Shown: positions 43,511-52,457 of the stretch, in pieces
How positions within the stretch are numbered: position 1 is the first letter of the stretch
Layout: every line of letters begins with the position of its first letter
Assembly: GCF_001942345.1 (NCBI RefSeq)
Contig: NZ_MKKI01000033.1
Location: forward strand, 243,084 to 307,083
DNA length: 64,000 nucleotides
Source of the DNA: Corynebacterium sp. CNJ-954
GTDB lineage: Bacteria > Actinomycetota > Actinomycetes > Mycobacteriales > Mycobacteriaceae
Direction: 5' to 3'
Position numbers and translations under genes: made by a program
Notes under the pieces: generated by a model
The model's database searches: none
What the model saw: only the letters and a program-made list of their open reading frames with translations
Told to the model about the DNA's origin: nothing

Positions 43511-44478
43511 GGGTCGTCGCCGACGTCGACACCGGGATCGACGACGCGCTTGCGCTGGTCTGGTTGGCGGCACGCCACCGCGCCGGGGAGATCGACCTGC
43601 AGGTCACGACATCTGCGGGCAATACCACCGCAGCGTTGGCGGCACGGAACTCGGTGGAGGTCCTGGGCCTCTGCGGAGCGTCGGACGTGTCAGTCACCGC
43701 CGGGGCCGTCGCACCCCGCGTCCTGCCGTTGACGACGACCCCGGAAACACATGGTCCCGAAGGGCTGGGCTACTGGATCCCGGGAGCGGGGGTCCCTGCG
43801 TCCGCTGACCGCGAGACGACGGCGGCCGACGCTGTCGCCGCATGGGTTCACGCTGAGCCGGACCATCTGCTCATCGCCGGGCCCGCGACGAATCTCGCCT
43901 ATGCGGTGGAACACCACCCGGACCTGCTGCGGCGTGCCCGCGTGACGCTGATGTGCGGCGCGTTCACCTATCCGGGCAACACCACCCCCACCGCGGAGTG
44001 GAACGCCTGGGTGGATCCGCACGCGCTCTCTTTCGCCCTGGAGAACTGGCCGGAGGGTGCTGAACCGCCGGTGATCTGCCCGCTGAACGTCACCGAACAG
44101 GTGATCCTGACCCCGGAACGGTTGGCCGGGTGGACTGGGGGAGACGGAACGGACGCAGGCTCCGGCGTCGTACGGATGCTGCAGGACGCGCTGCGGTTCT
44201 ACTTCGAGTTCCACGCATCCGTGGGGGTCGGTTATGTCGCCCAGATCCATGATCTGGCGGCGGCGATGGTGATGCTGCAGGCGGTCGACGCCGAGTTCCG
44301 TGAGGCGACGGTCGCTGTCGAGGCCGGCTCGGAGTTGCTGCGGGGGACCACGGTCGCGGACGGGGTGGGGGAGGACGGCGTCGGACCCTACTGGGGACGC
44401 CCGGCGAATGCCCGCATCCTCACCTCGGTTGACGTCGACGGGGTGTTCGCGCAGTTCGCTGAGTCCCTACGGCCCTGA
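43507..44478 (+). CDS. Inosine/uridine-preferring nucleoside hydrolase
   Basis: A 323-residue hydrolase that splits the N-glycosidic bond of nucleosides. The calcium-binding signature DVDTGIDDALAL opens the protein; other family elements are TSAGNTTAA, LLIAGPATNLAYA and EWNAWVDPHA (N-x-x-x-D-P). The GTG at 43507 is set by the GTGA overlap with the preceding gene. It would release ribose and base for salvage, possibly linked to the nucleobase permease elsewhere in the window. Confidence 0.92.
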   Translation: MRVVADVDTGIDDALALVWLAARHRAGEIDLQVTTSAGNTTAALAARNSVEVLGLCGASDVSVTAGAVAPRVLPLTTTPETHGPEGLGYWIPGAGVPASADRETTAADAVAAWVHAEPDHLLIAGPATNLAYAVEHHPDLLRRARVTLMCGAFTYPGNTTPTAEWNAWVDPHALSFALENWPEGAEPPVICPLNVTEQVILTPERLAGWTGGDGTDAGSGVVRMLQDALRFYFEFHASVGVGYVAQIHDLAAAMVMLQAVDAEFREATVAVEAGSELLRGTTVADGVGEDGVGPYWGRPANARILTSVDVDGVFAQFAESLRP

Positions 44479-44563
44479 GGGTGAATCTGGATTCGAAAAA
44501 TGCTGCGAAACGGCCCCCGAAAGGATAGTTTGGTCAGCAAAGATCATTATTGTGATCGGTACC

Positions 44564-44580
44564 ACTCGGCCAGGCCGAGT
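44564..44580. promoter_or_regulatory. Perfect palindrome upstream of an AMP-ligase gene
   Basis: ACTCGGCC and GGCCGAGT surround a single A, a perfect 8-1-8 inverted repeat 25 bases before the start codon. Just upstream, GATCATTATTGTGATC is a second partly symmetric site. A repressor bound here would block expression of the ligase gene. Confidence 0.6.
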
Positions 44581-44605
44581 ATGCAGAGAGATCAGGAGAA
44601 CCGAA

Positions 44606-46225
44606 ATGCCCGTTGAGAGTCCGTACCAGCGTATCGACATCCCCGCGATCAGCGTCTACGAGCAGGTGTTCGGCACCCTCGGTCAGGAGGAGGAGGGGCG
44701 CACCGCCCTCACTGATTCGGTCACGGGCGTTACGGTCACCTACGGGGAGTTGCGTGACCAGGTGAACCTGTTCGCCGGTGCGCTGGCGGCCCGGGGGATC
44801 GGTGTCGGCGACGTCGTCGCACTGCACTGCCCGAACACCCACGCATTCGCCGTCGCGTTCCACGGGATCATGCGTGCCGGCGCCACCGTGACCACCATCG
44901 GTTCGCTGAGCACGGCGGAGGACGTGGCCAAGCAGATCTCCATGTCCGGTGCGTCCCTGCTGTTCACCGTCGAGATGCTGGGCCCGAACGGTGCCGACGG
45001 TGCCCGCAAGGCAGGCCTGCCGGACGACGCGGTCATCGACCTCACCGACGGTGAGCGGGGTCTTGCCGCGATGCTGCAGCAGGGGCATCCGGCACCGGAG
45101 GTCTCCTTCGATCCGGCGACACACGTCGCCGTCCTGCCGTTCTCCTCGGGCACCACCGGCGTACCGAAGGGCGTGAAGCTCAGCCACACCAACCTGGTGT
45201 CCAATATCCTGCAGACGCTGCCGCGTCTGAGGGAGAACGGTCAGGAGCCTGACTCGGTCGTGATGGCGGTGCTGCCGTTCTTCCACATCTACGGGATGAA
45301 CACGGTGCTGAACACCACGTTGGCCAACCGTGCCCACCTGGTCACCATGCCGTCCTTCGACCTGAAGGGCTTCCTTGAGCTCCACCAGGCGCACGGGGTC
45401 AACTTCACCTTCGTGGCGCCGCCGATCGCCGTGGTGCTCGCGAAGCATCCCATGGTCGACGACTACAACCTGGCCGATCTCAACACCCTGATGTCCGGTG
45501 CCGCAGCACTCGACAAGTCACTGGCGACGGCAGTGCAGGACCGGCTGGACGTCACTGTCGTGCAGGGCTACGGGATGACGGAGACGTCGCCGGTGACCCA
45601 CACGGGCATCCGGGGGAAGTCGCCGCTGGACTCCATCGGCCCGCCGGTGTCGAACACCGAGTGCAAGATCGTCGACCTCACGGACGACGATCTCGCCGAG
45701 ATTCTTCCCCCCGGAAACGAGGGGGAGAAGTCTGATGCCGGAGAGCTCTGGGTCCGCGGCCCGCAGATCATGCTGGGCTACCTCAACAACGATGAGGCCA
45801 CCGCCAACACACTGGTCGGTGACGGCTGGCTGCGTACCGGAGACGTCGTGGAGTACGACCACGAGGGCAATACCTATGTGGTGGACCGGGCCAAGGAACT
45901 CATCAAGTACAAGGGCTACCAGGTCGCTCCGGCGGAGCTCGAGGCTCTGCTGATGACCCACGCCGACATCGCGGACGCTGCCGTGGTCGGCTTCATCCGC
46001 GAGGAGGACGGTGAGGAGCTGCCGCGTGCTTTCGTCGTGGCCCAGGTCCGCGACGGTAACCCGGTCGAGGTCGACAAGGACGCCCTGATGGAGTGGGTCG
46101 CCGAGCAGGTGGCACCGTACAAGAAGATCCGCATGGTGGAGGTCGTCGCCGAGATCCCGAAGTCGGGGACCGGCAAGATCCTGCGTAAGGACCTCCGCGG
46201 CGCGCCGGTGAGCACCGGCAACTGA
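44606..46225 (+). CDS. AMP-binding acyl-CoA ligase, 4-coumarate:CoA-ligase-like
   Basis: A 539-residue ANL enzyme: FSSGTTGVPKGVKLSH (P-loop), FFHIYGMNTV, GYGMTETSPVTH, LRTGDVVEYDHEGN, and the C-terminal hinge and catalytic Lys in VDRAKELIKYKGYQVAPAE and PKSGTGKILRKDLR. The closest style is 4-coumarate:CoA ligase-like proteins, which act on aromatic or medium-chain acids. CAGGAGAAC stands 6 bases before the ATG, and a perfect palindrome lies at 44564. It is convergent with the phosphotransferase/acyl-CoA dehydrogenase genes. Confidence 0.92.
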   Translation: MPVESPYQRIDIPAISVYEQVFGTLGQEEEGRTALTDSVTGVTVTYGELRDQVNLFAGALAARGIGVGDVVALHCPNTHAFAVAFHGIMRAGATVTTIGSLSTAEDVAKQISMSGASLLFTVEMLGPNGADGARKAGLPDDAVIDLTDGERGLAAMLQQGHPAPEVSFDPATHVAVLPFSSGTTGVPKGVKLSHTNLVSNILQTLPRLRENGQEPDSVVMAVLPFFHIYGMNTVLNTTLANRAHLVTMPSFDLKGFLELHQAHGVNFTFVAPPIAVVLAKHPMVDDYNLADLNTLMSGAAALDKSLATAVQDRLDVTVVQGYGMTETSPVTHTGIRGKSPLDSIGPPVSNTECKIVDLTDDDLAEILPPGNEGEKSDAGELWVRGPQIMLGYLNNDEATANTLVGDGWLRTGDVVEYDHEGNTYVVDRAKELIKYKGYQVAPAELEALLMTHADIADAAVVGFIREEDGEELPRAFVVAQVRDGNPVEVDKDALMEWVAEQVAPYKKIRMVEVVAEIPKSGTGKILRKDLRGAPVSTGN

Positions 46226-46247
46226 GTCGGGGCACGTCGCGTCTGAC

Positions 46248-46311
46248 GGTGGACTGCGAGTCTGGGGGCGGTGAGTTGACCAACTCACCGCCCCCAGACT
46301 CGCAGTCCACC
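46248..46311. repeat. Perfect 31-bp inverted repeat with a 2-base loop
   Basis: Bases 46248-46278 are exactly complementary to 46281-46311, separated only by AC; the arms begin GGTGGACTGCG. It stands between convergent genes and could end both transcripts. The perfect match and the length exceed what termination needs, so a repetitive palindromic element or site for a structure-specific protein is possible. Confidence 0.85.
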
Positions 46312-46329
46312 CCTCACGGCGGGGCCGGG

Positions 46330-47366
46330 TCAGAGACCGACCCGGTCCGCCAGGGCAGTGGCCTTGTTGGTCAGTGCTTCGACGGTGGACGCCGTCGGGT
46401 TCATTCCCGATGAAGCGTTCGCCGGCTCGTCGAGGGTACGTCGCACGACACCCTCCACGATGACCGCCACCTTCCACAGGCCCAGGACGTGCCAGAAGTC
46501 GAGCGCGTTCCTGGACCGTCCGGTCCGGGAGAGGTAGTGCTCGGCCAGCTCCTCGGCGTCGGGGAACCCGGGCTCCAGGGCGGCATCGAACCCGGGCAGG
46601 TTCAGACCGTCCCGTGTGGGCCAGTAGGCCAGCAGTGACCCGATGTCGGCCAGCGGGTCACCGAGCGTGGTGAGTTCCCAGTCGACCACCGCGTTGACGT
46701 GGCCGGTCTCCCGGTCGACGATGATGTTTCCCAGGTGCAGGTCACCGTGCACGAGCACCGTCTCCGTCTGCTCGGGCACCGCGGCCCGGAGCCGTCCGGT
46801 CAGGGCGTCCAGCGCGGGCAGTTCGCGGGTCTTGGTCTTCTCCCACTGACTGGACCACCGGCGCAGCTGGCGTTCTGCGTAGGGGCCGTGGGACGCCAGG
46901 TCGTCCAAACCGGTGGCCACGAGATCAACCTCGTGGATGGTGGCCATCGCCTCGATCAGGCCTCTGCCTGCGGCGGAGCGAGCCTCCGGTGAGATCGACG
47001 CGGCGGCGTCGGGTGAGTTCAGGGACGTCCCGGGGATCACCGACATCGCCACCACCGGGACGTCGGAGACCTGGTGGGACCCGGCGGCACCGTCGGGCCC
47101 GGTGACGCCGTGGATCGTGGGGACCGGGACGGGGGTGTCGGCGAGGCTGGCCATGATGTGACCCTCGCGGGCGACGTCGTGGGCACTGGCGGTGAGATGT
47201 CCCAGCGGGGGACGCCGGACCACGACCTCGTGCCCCTCTCCGTCCGTCGCGAGATAGGTCAGGTTCGACTGTCCGGCACCGATCCGGGTGAGGGTGAGCG
47301 GGCCGTGCGTGCCGGCGATCTCGGACAGCCAGCCGGCCAGGGCCTCCTCGGAAAACGGTGCGGTGC

Positions 47367-47370
<4 letters not shown>
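46330..47370 (-). CDS. Phosphotransferase-family protein (APH/ACAD10-like)
   Basis: A 346-residue protein of the aminoglycoside-phosphotransferase fold: IGAGQSNLTYL, RRPPLG with the ATP-binding Lys/Arg region, the catalytic loop VLVHGDLHLGNII, and VVDWELTTLGDPLADIG. Homologues act beside acyl-CoA dehydrogenases (as in the fused animal ACAD10), where they are thought to phosphorylate a hydroxyacyl substrate. Its ATG overlaps the acyl-CoA dehydrogenase stop, confirming an operon. A longer frame upstream has no support. Confidence 0.88.
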
Positions 47371-48596
<1,226 letters not shown>

Positions 48597-48631
48597 GGTG
48601 GTGCCTTTCGGTGGTGTTGGGTGGGGCGGTC

Positions 48632-49396
48632 TCAGTTGACGATCTGGCCGCCGTCGATCACCAGGTTCGACCCGGTGATCCACGAGGTGCTCGGAGCGGC
48701 GAGGAAGCAGATGGCGTCGGCGATGTCGGCGGGTTCACCGATCCGTCCGAGCGGGGTGACCGACGCCGCGGCGTCCTCGTCCTCCTTCCAGAGGGCCTCG
48801 GAGAGCTTCGTCCGGACGACGCCGGGCGCCACGGAGTTGACCCGGACTGACGGGGCGAGCTCGTGGGCCATCTGCCGGGTGAGGTGCATGATGGCGGATT
48901 TCGAGGCGTTGTAGACCCCGATGCCGTCCTCGATGAAGAGGGCACCGATGGAGGCGACGTTGACGATGGCTCCGGGGTTCTTGTCGCCCAGCCCGGCACG
49001 GACGGCGGCTCCTGCCCAGACGGCGGGGCCGGTGACGTTGATGTCGAAGACCTTCTGCATCACGGTGCGTGACTGCTCGGTGACCGGACCATATGCGGGG
49101 TTGGTGCCCGCGTTGTTGATCAGGATGTCGAGACTGCCGAAGCGGGATACGGCCTCGTCGCAGACCCGCGTGGCGGCGTCTTCGTCGGCAACGTGGCCGG
49201 CGAGACCGAGGACGCGGTCCTTGGCGCCGGTCGCTTCGGCGAGGCTGGCGGCGGCTGCATCAGCGGCTTCGGCCTTGCGGGAGGTGATGACGACATTGGC
49301 GCCGGATCTGAGGAGTAGTTCGGCGGTGGCGTAGCCGATGCCGCGCGTGCCGCCGGTGACGACGGCCGTGCGGTCGGTGAAATCGTAGGTGGTCAT
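48632..49396 (-). CDS. Short-chain dehydrogenase/reductase in the acyl-CoA operon
   Basis: A 254-residue classical SDR: VVTGGTRGIGYA (cofactor), ILINNAGTNP, catalytic Ser in VNVASIGA, YNASK, and the C-terminal ITGSNLVIDGGQ. The style is that of 3-oxoacyl/3-hydroxyacyl dehydrogenases. With the dehydrogenase and phosphotransferase genes it probably works in fatty acid or sterol side-chain breakdown. The ATG at 49396 is preferred. The palindrome at 49412 lies right before it, giving it a promoter of its own behind the tetR gene. Confidence 0.9.
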   Translation of the reverse strand: MTTYDFTDRTAVVTGGTRGIGYATAELLLRSGANVVITSRKAEAADAAAASLAEATGAKDRVLGLAGHVADEDAATRVCDEAVSRFGSLDILINNAGTNPAYGPVTEQSRTVMQKVFDINVTGPAVWAGAAVRAGLGDKNPGAIVNVASIGALFIEDGIGVYNASKSAIMHLTRQMAHELAPSVRVNSVAPGVVRTKLSEALWKEDEDAAASVTPLGRIGEPADIADAICFLAAPSTSWITGSNLVIDGGQIVN

Positions 49397-49411
49397 GCCA
49401 TGACCATACAT

Positions 49412-49425
49412 TGAATCGTGATTCA
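49412..49425. promoter_or_regulatory. TetR-type operator, copy 1
   Basis: TGAATC and GATTCA around GT, a perfect 6-2-6 palindrome directly upstream of the SDR start. A near-identical site (TGAATC/GGTTCA around CC) lies at 50102 in front of the tetR gene, which suggests both are bound by that TetR protein. Confidence 0.7.
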
Positions 49426-49427
49426 TT

Positions 49428-50069
49428 TCACGAATCGGGGGCGATCTCCCCCAGTTTCTCCAGTCCGAGGGTCCGGAACCAGATCGTGTCGGCGGCGGCG
49501 CACACCCGGCTGAAGGTCTCGTCCGTGTCAGGGAAACGATCCTCCACCCAGGTCAGGTAGGCCAGGCGCGACACGGAGGCCGAGAGCGCCGTGGCGATGA
49601 GCTCAGGGTCCTCAATGCCGACCACGGTCCCCTGGTCGAGGTAGCGGCTGAGCGCGCGGGCGTTGCGTTCGATGAAGCCGTCGGCCCGTCGGGCACGGCG
49701 GGCGGCGACGGACTCGTCGGCCATCGACACCTGCTCCATCAGTGCCATCATGCGGTTGTTGCGGCGGTAGGCCGCGAGGTAGCCGCGGTTGGCGGCGCTG
49801 ATCTGCTCGGCCACGGGACGGTCCGCCGGGAGGCGTCCACCGGGGTGCCGCATCTGCTCCTCGACGTCGTCGAGGACGGCTCCGAGCAGGGCTGACCGGT
49901 CGGTGAAGTAGGTGTAGAGGGTGCCCACCGAACAGCCGGCCTCGGCGGCGACCGCGGTGAGTTTCGCGCCGTGGTAGCCGTCGCGGGCGAAGACGTTCTG
50001 TGCTGCGGTGAGGATCTCGGAGCGGCGACGTGCCGCGCGGTCGGTTCGGGACTCTCGCTCATTCGTCAT
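49428..50069 (-). CDS. TetR-family regulator of the acyl-CoA operon
   Basis: A 213-residue repressor with an N-terminal HTH (RRSEILTAAQNVFARDGYHGA, KLTAVAAEAGCSVGTLYTYF) and a helical sensor domain. Its own upstream region and the SDR promoter downstream share the TGAATC..GATTCA-type site, so it most likely represses both units and is relieved by an acyl-CoA. The ATG at 50069 is the natural start; the ten extra codons upstream are unsupported. Confidence 0.92.
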   Translation of the reverse strand: MTNERESRTDRAARRRSEILTAAQNVFARDGYHGAKLTAVAAEAGCSVGTLYTYFTDRSALLGAVLDDVEEQMRHPGGRLPADRPVAEQISAANRGYLAAYRRNNRMMALMEQVSMADESVAARRARRADGFIERNARALSRYLDQGTVVGIEDPELIATALSASVSRLAYLTWVEDRFPDTDETFSRVCAAADTIWFRTLGLEKLGEIAPDS

Positions 50070-50101
50070 GCGTGGATCGTATACGCTAGTGCGCAACAAG
50101 T

Positions 50102-50115
50102 TGAATCCCGGTTCA
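50102..50115. promoter_or_regulatory. TetR-type operator, copy 2
   Basis: TGAATC CC GGTTCA: the 6-2-6 arms agree with the site at 49412 in all but one arm position. It lies between the divergent tetR and histidine-phosphatase genes. Confidence 0.6.
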
Positions 50116-50140
50116 AAAGTCGGGTGAGAGGACAGGGTCC

Positions 50141-50896
50141 ATGGCTTTTCTTTATCTGGTGAGGCACGGTCAGGCCGGCGAGCGGATACTGACCGGAGAC
50201 GGGCAGAGCGACTCCTTCGGTGTGGAACGGAGCTACGACGTCCTCAGTGACCGTGGGCACCGGCAGGCTGCGGCGACAGGGCGGTCCCTGGCGCGTCGTA
50301 AGGCCCCCGGAACCTCAGTGCCCGTGATATCCGGTCCACTGAACCGGCAGAAGGATACCGCCGCACACGTCGCCGAGGAGCTGGGGTCGGAGACACCGAC
50401 CGTCGACGAGGCCTGGCGGGAGTTCGACACCGACGCCGTCGTCGCCCCGTGGCTGGCGGCGAACCCGGAGGTCGCCGAGAGAATGCAACGTCTGGTGGAC
50501 GCGCCCAGTGACGAGAACCGTCGTGCACTCTCACGGTTGACCGGGTCGATGCTGGAGGACGCCATGGCGTGGTGGATCGACCAGCCCGACTTCCCCGAGT
50601 TCCGGTCCCAGGTGCTCCGCGGTCTCGCCGCCGCCGCCGACACCGCCCGCGCCGAAGGCACCGCAGTAGCGGTGACCTCCGCCGGGGTCATCGCCGTGTG
50701 CGTGGTGGAGAGTTCCGGTGTGCCGGTGAACCGGTGGCCCACTGTCGCAGGCAGGTTGTTCACCGCCTCGGTCAGCCTGCTCCGGGTCCAGGAGGGGGAC
50801 GGGCATCACGGTGTGGAGCTGCTGTCATTCAACGAGCACGCCCACCTCGATGAGCCTGACGCAGACGGTAGGCGTCCGCTGCGTCGTTTCTCCTGA
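50141..50896 (+). CDS. Histidine phosphatase family protein, first copy
   Basis: A 251-residue protein with the phosphoglycerate-mutase-like fold. The catalytic motif is LVRHGQAGE (the phosphorylated His in RHG); the second Arg lies in ISGPLNRQKDTA and the second His in LSFNEHAHLDEP. Substrate unknown. It is followed after 77 bp by a paralogue with the same layout. A TGAATC-type operator lies just upstream. Confidence 0.9.
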   Translation: MAFLYLVRHGQAGERILTGDGQSDSFGVERSYDVLSDRGHRQAAATGRSLARRKAPGTSVPVISGPLNRQKDTAAHVAEELGSETPTVDEAWREFDTDAVVAPWLAANPEVAERMQRLVDAPSDENRRALSRLTGSMLEDAMAWWIDQPDFPEFRSQVLRGLAAAADTARAEGTAVAVTSAGVIAVCVVESSGVPVNRWPTVAGRLFTASVSLLRVQEGDGHHGVELLSFNEHAHLDEPDADGRRPLRRFS

Positions 50897-50973
50897 CCCG
50901 CTGGGCGGGGACGACGGTTACGCTGGAGGACGGTAAAACCGGCCGTCGTGGTCGGAGAACGGGAGACGGACAG

Positions 50974-51789
50974 ATGGCTTTGATCTACCTGGTGCGCCAC
51001 GGGCAGGCAGGCGCGGGCATGGGCGCCTACGACGACGGGAACGTGGAGAAGAGCTACGACGGTCTGACGGAGCGAGGTCGGCGCCAGGCTGATGTTGTGG
51101 CGCGCTCGCTCGCCGAGCGTCTCGGTGACGACGGTGACGACGGTGACGACGGTGACGGTGGCGGTGCAGGTGCACGGGCGCCGAGGGTGTTCTGCGGTCC
51201 CCTGCACCGTCAACACGACACGGCGGCGGCCGTCTCCTCGGCACTGTTCCCGGACCGCTCGGGCGCCGACGCCGACCCTGCCACCGATCCGGCATGGAAG
51301 GAATTCGACTCGGACGCGGTCGTGGTTCCGTGGATGAAACGCAACACCGAGACCGCCCGTCGGCTTCAGCAGGTCATGCAGGACGTCCGGCACGGTTCAG
51401 GCGACGTGGCGGAAGCGGAGTCGGCGGTACGTGAGGTCCTCGACGGTGCGCTCGGCGAGTGGATCGACAGTGCCGGCTTCCAGGAGTTCCGGGAGACGGT
51501 GCTCGGTGGTCTCGGTCGGGCTACCGCGGCCGCCAGGGAGGACGGGGCAGCTGTCGTCGCCACGTCTGCCGGAGTGATCGCCACCTGTACCGCGGCCGTC
51601 TCGGGCCTGCCGCGACAGGCCGTCCCCTCCCTGGTCGGAAGGATATTCAATGCGTCGGTCACGGTCCTGCGTGTCGCGGACGAGGCGGGACGTCACCGCG
51701 GCGGCAGCGCCGGTGTCGACCTGTTGTCCTTCAACGAGTACGCCCACCTCGACCGGCCGGATGCCCGGGGTGATCTGACGCTGATCTAG
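50974..51789 (+). CDS. Histidine phosphatase family protein, second copy with an acidic repeat insert
   Basis: A 271-residue paralogue: LVRHGQAGAGMGA, FCGPLHRQHDTAAA and LSFNEYAHLDRPDA correspond to the motifs of the first copy (here the second His is replaced by Tyr in NEYAH with the next H kept). It carries an extra segment, (GDD)4-type GDDGDDGDDGDDGDGGGAG, at about residues 50-68, coded by 9-bp tandem repeats. The two genes probably arose by duplication; different substrates are possible. Confidence 0.88.
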   Translation: MALIYLVRHGQAGAGMGAYDDGNVEKSYDGLTERGRRQADVVARSLAERLGDDGDDGDDGDGGGAGARAPRVFCGPLHRQHDTAAAVSSALFPDRSGADADPATDPAWKEFDSDAVVVPWMKRNTETARRLQQVMQDVRHGSGDVAEAESAVREVLDGALGEWIDSAGFQEFRETVLGGLGRATAAAREDGAAVVATSAGVIATCTAAVSGLPRQAVPSLVGRIFNASVTVLRVADEAGRHRGGSAGVDLLSFNEYAHLDRPDARGDLTLI

Positions 51790-51797
51790 GCACAGGT

Positions 51798-52403
51798 CTA
51801 GCTGGGAGTCGGTGGACGGGGTGGTGGGGCCCCGGAGCGACCGGGCCCTCGGAGAGCACCGACGGTGACCCAGACGCAGAGCAGCAGATGGGCGGCGATG
51901 GTGACCGCCAGGGCGATGATCTCCCGGTCGGACATGGGGAACTCGGGTGGTCCGACTAACCCCTGGGCAGTCAGGAAGAGACCGTAGGAACTGAAGAGGA
52001 TCATTCCGAGGGCACCGGCGGCAGACCACGGGCGTCCGATGTTCCGGCTGCCGGCGAACATGCCGGTGAGAGCCCCTGCGACCAGCCCAGCGACGGTCCA
52101 GAGTATGAATGCCTCAGGCTGGAAGCTTTCCAGGGTGCCCATGAGTATCTGCAGAGGGTAGTACGACGCTCCCGCTACGGAGGTGGACACGGCTCCCACA
52201 CACGCCGCCCGCAAAGGGTGGGAACGGGGAGCCAGAAGCCGGGTAATGAGGTACCCCCACCAGGACCACAACCACGTCAGTCCGAAGATAAGACTCAGTA
52301 CTGAGGACCCGGGGATGACACCGGTGTAGGTGGCGACCGTGACCACGCAGAAGCACAGGCCAGCCGACGCGGCGAGAACGAGTGTGTGTAGTGGAGAGCG
52401 CAC
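51798..52403 (-). CDS. Integral membrane protein of unknown function
   Basis: A 201-residue protein with five or six hydrophobic spans (first at about 5-30, last at about 165-185) and a Pro-rich cytoplasmic tail. No motif recognised. The start is GTG 52403. It is convergent with the second phosphatase gene (8-bp gap) and follows the antiporter gene 55 bp downstream on the same strand, so it may share the nhaA transcript. Confidence 0.7.
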   Translation of the reverse strand: MRSPLHTLVLAASAGLCFCVVTVATYTGVIPGSSVLSLIFGLTWLWSWWGYLITRLLAPRSHPLRAACVGAVSTSVAGASYYPLQILMGTLESFQPEAFILWTVAGLVAGALTGMFAGSRNIGRPWSAAGALGMILFSSYGLFLTAQGLVGPPEFPMSDREIIALAVTIAAHLLLCVWVTVGALRGPGRSGAPPPRPPTPS

Positions 52404-52457
52404 GATGGGCGGTTCCGTCCTCTCAGGTTGCCAGCTCCGGAGCCGTAGGGGACGGGA

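Noticed and set aside
41621..43573. 650-codon minus-strand frame covering two plus-strand genes
   Set aside because: Only the first 333 codons from 42622 encode the oxidoreductase; the upstream extension is antisense to a real gene.
51124..51165. CRISPR-like or other spaced repeat array
   Set aside because: The repeats are direct 9-bp units without spacers and encode an in-frame GDD repeat.
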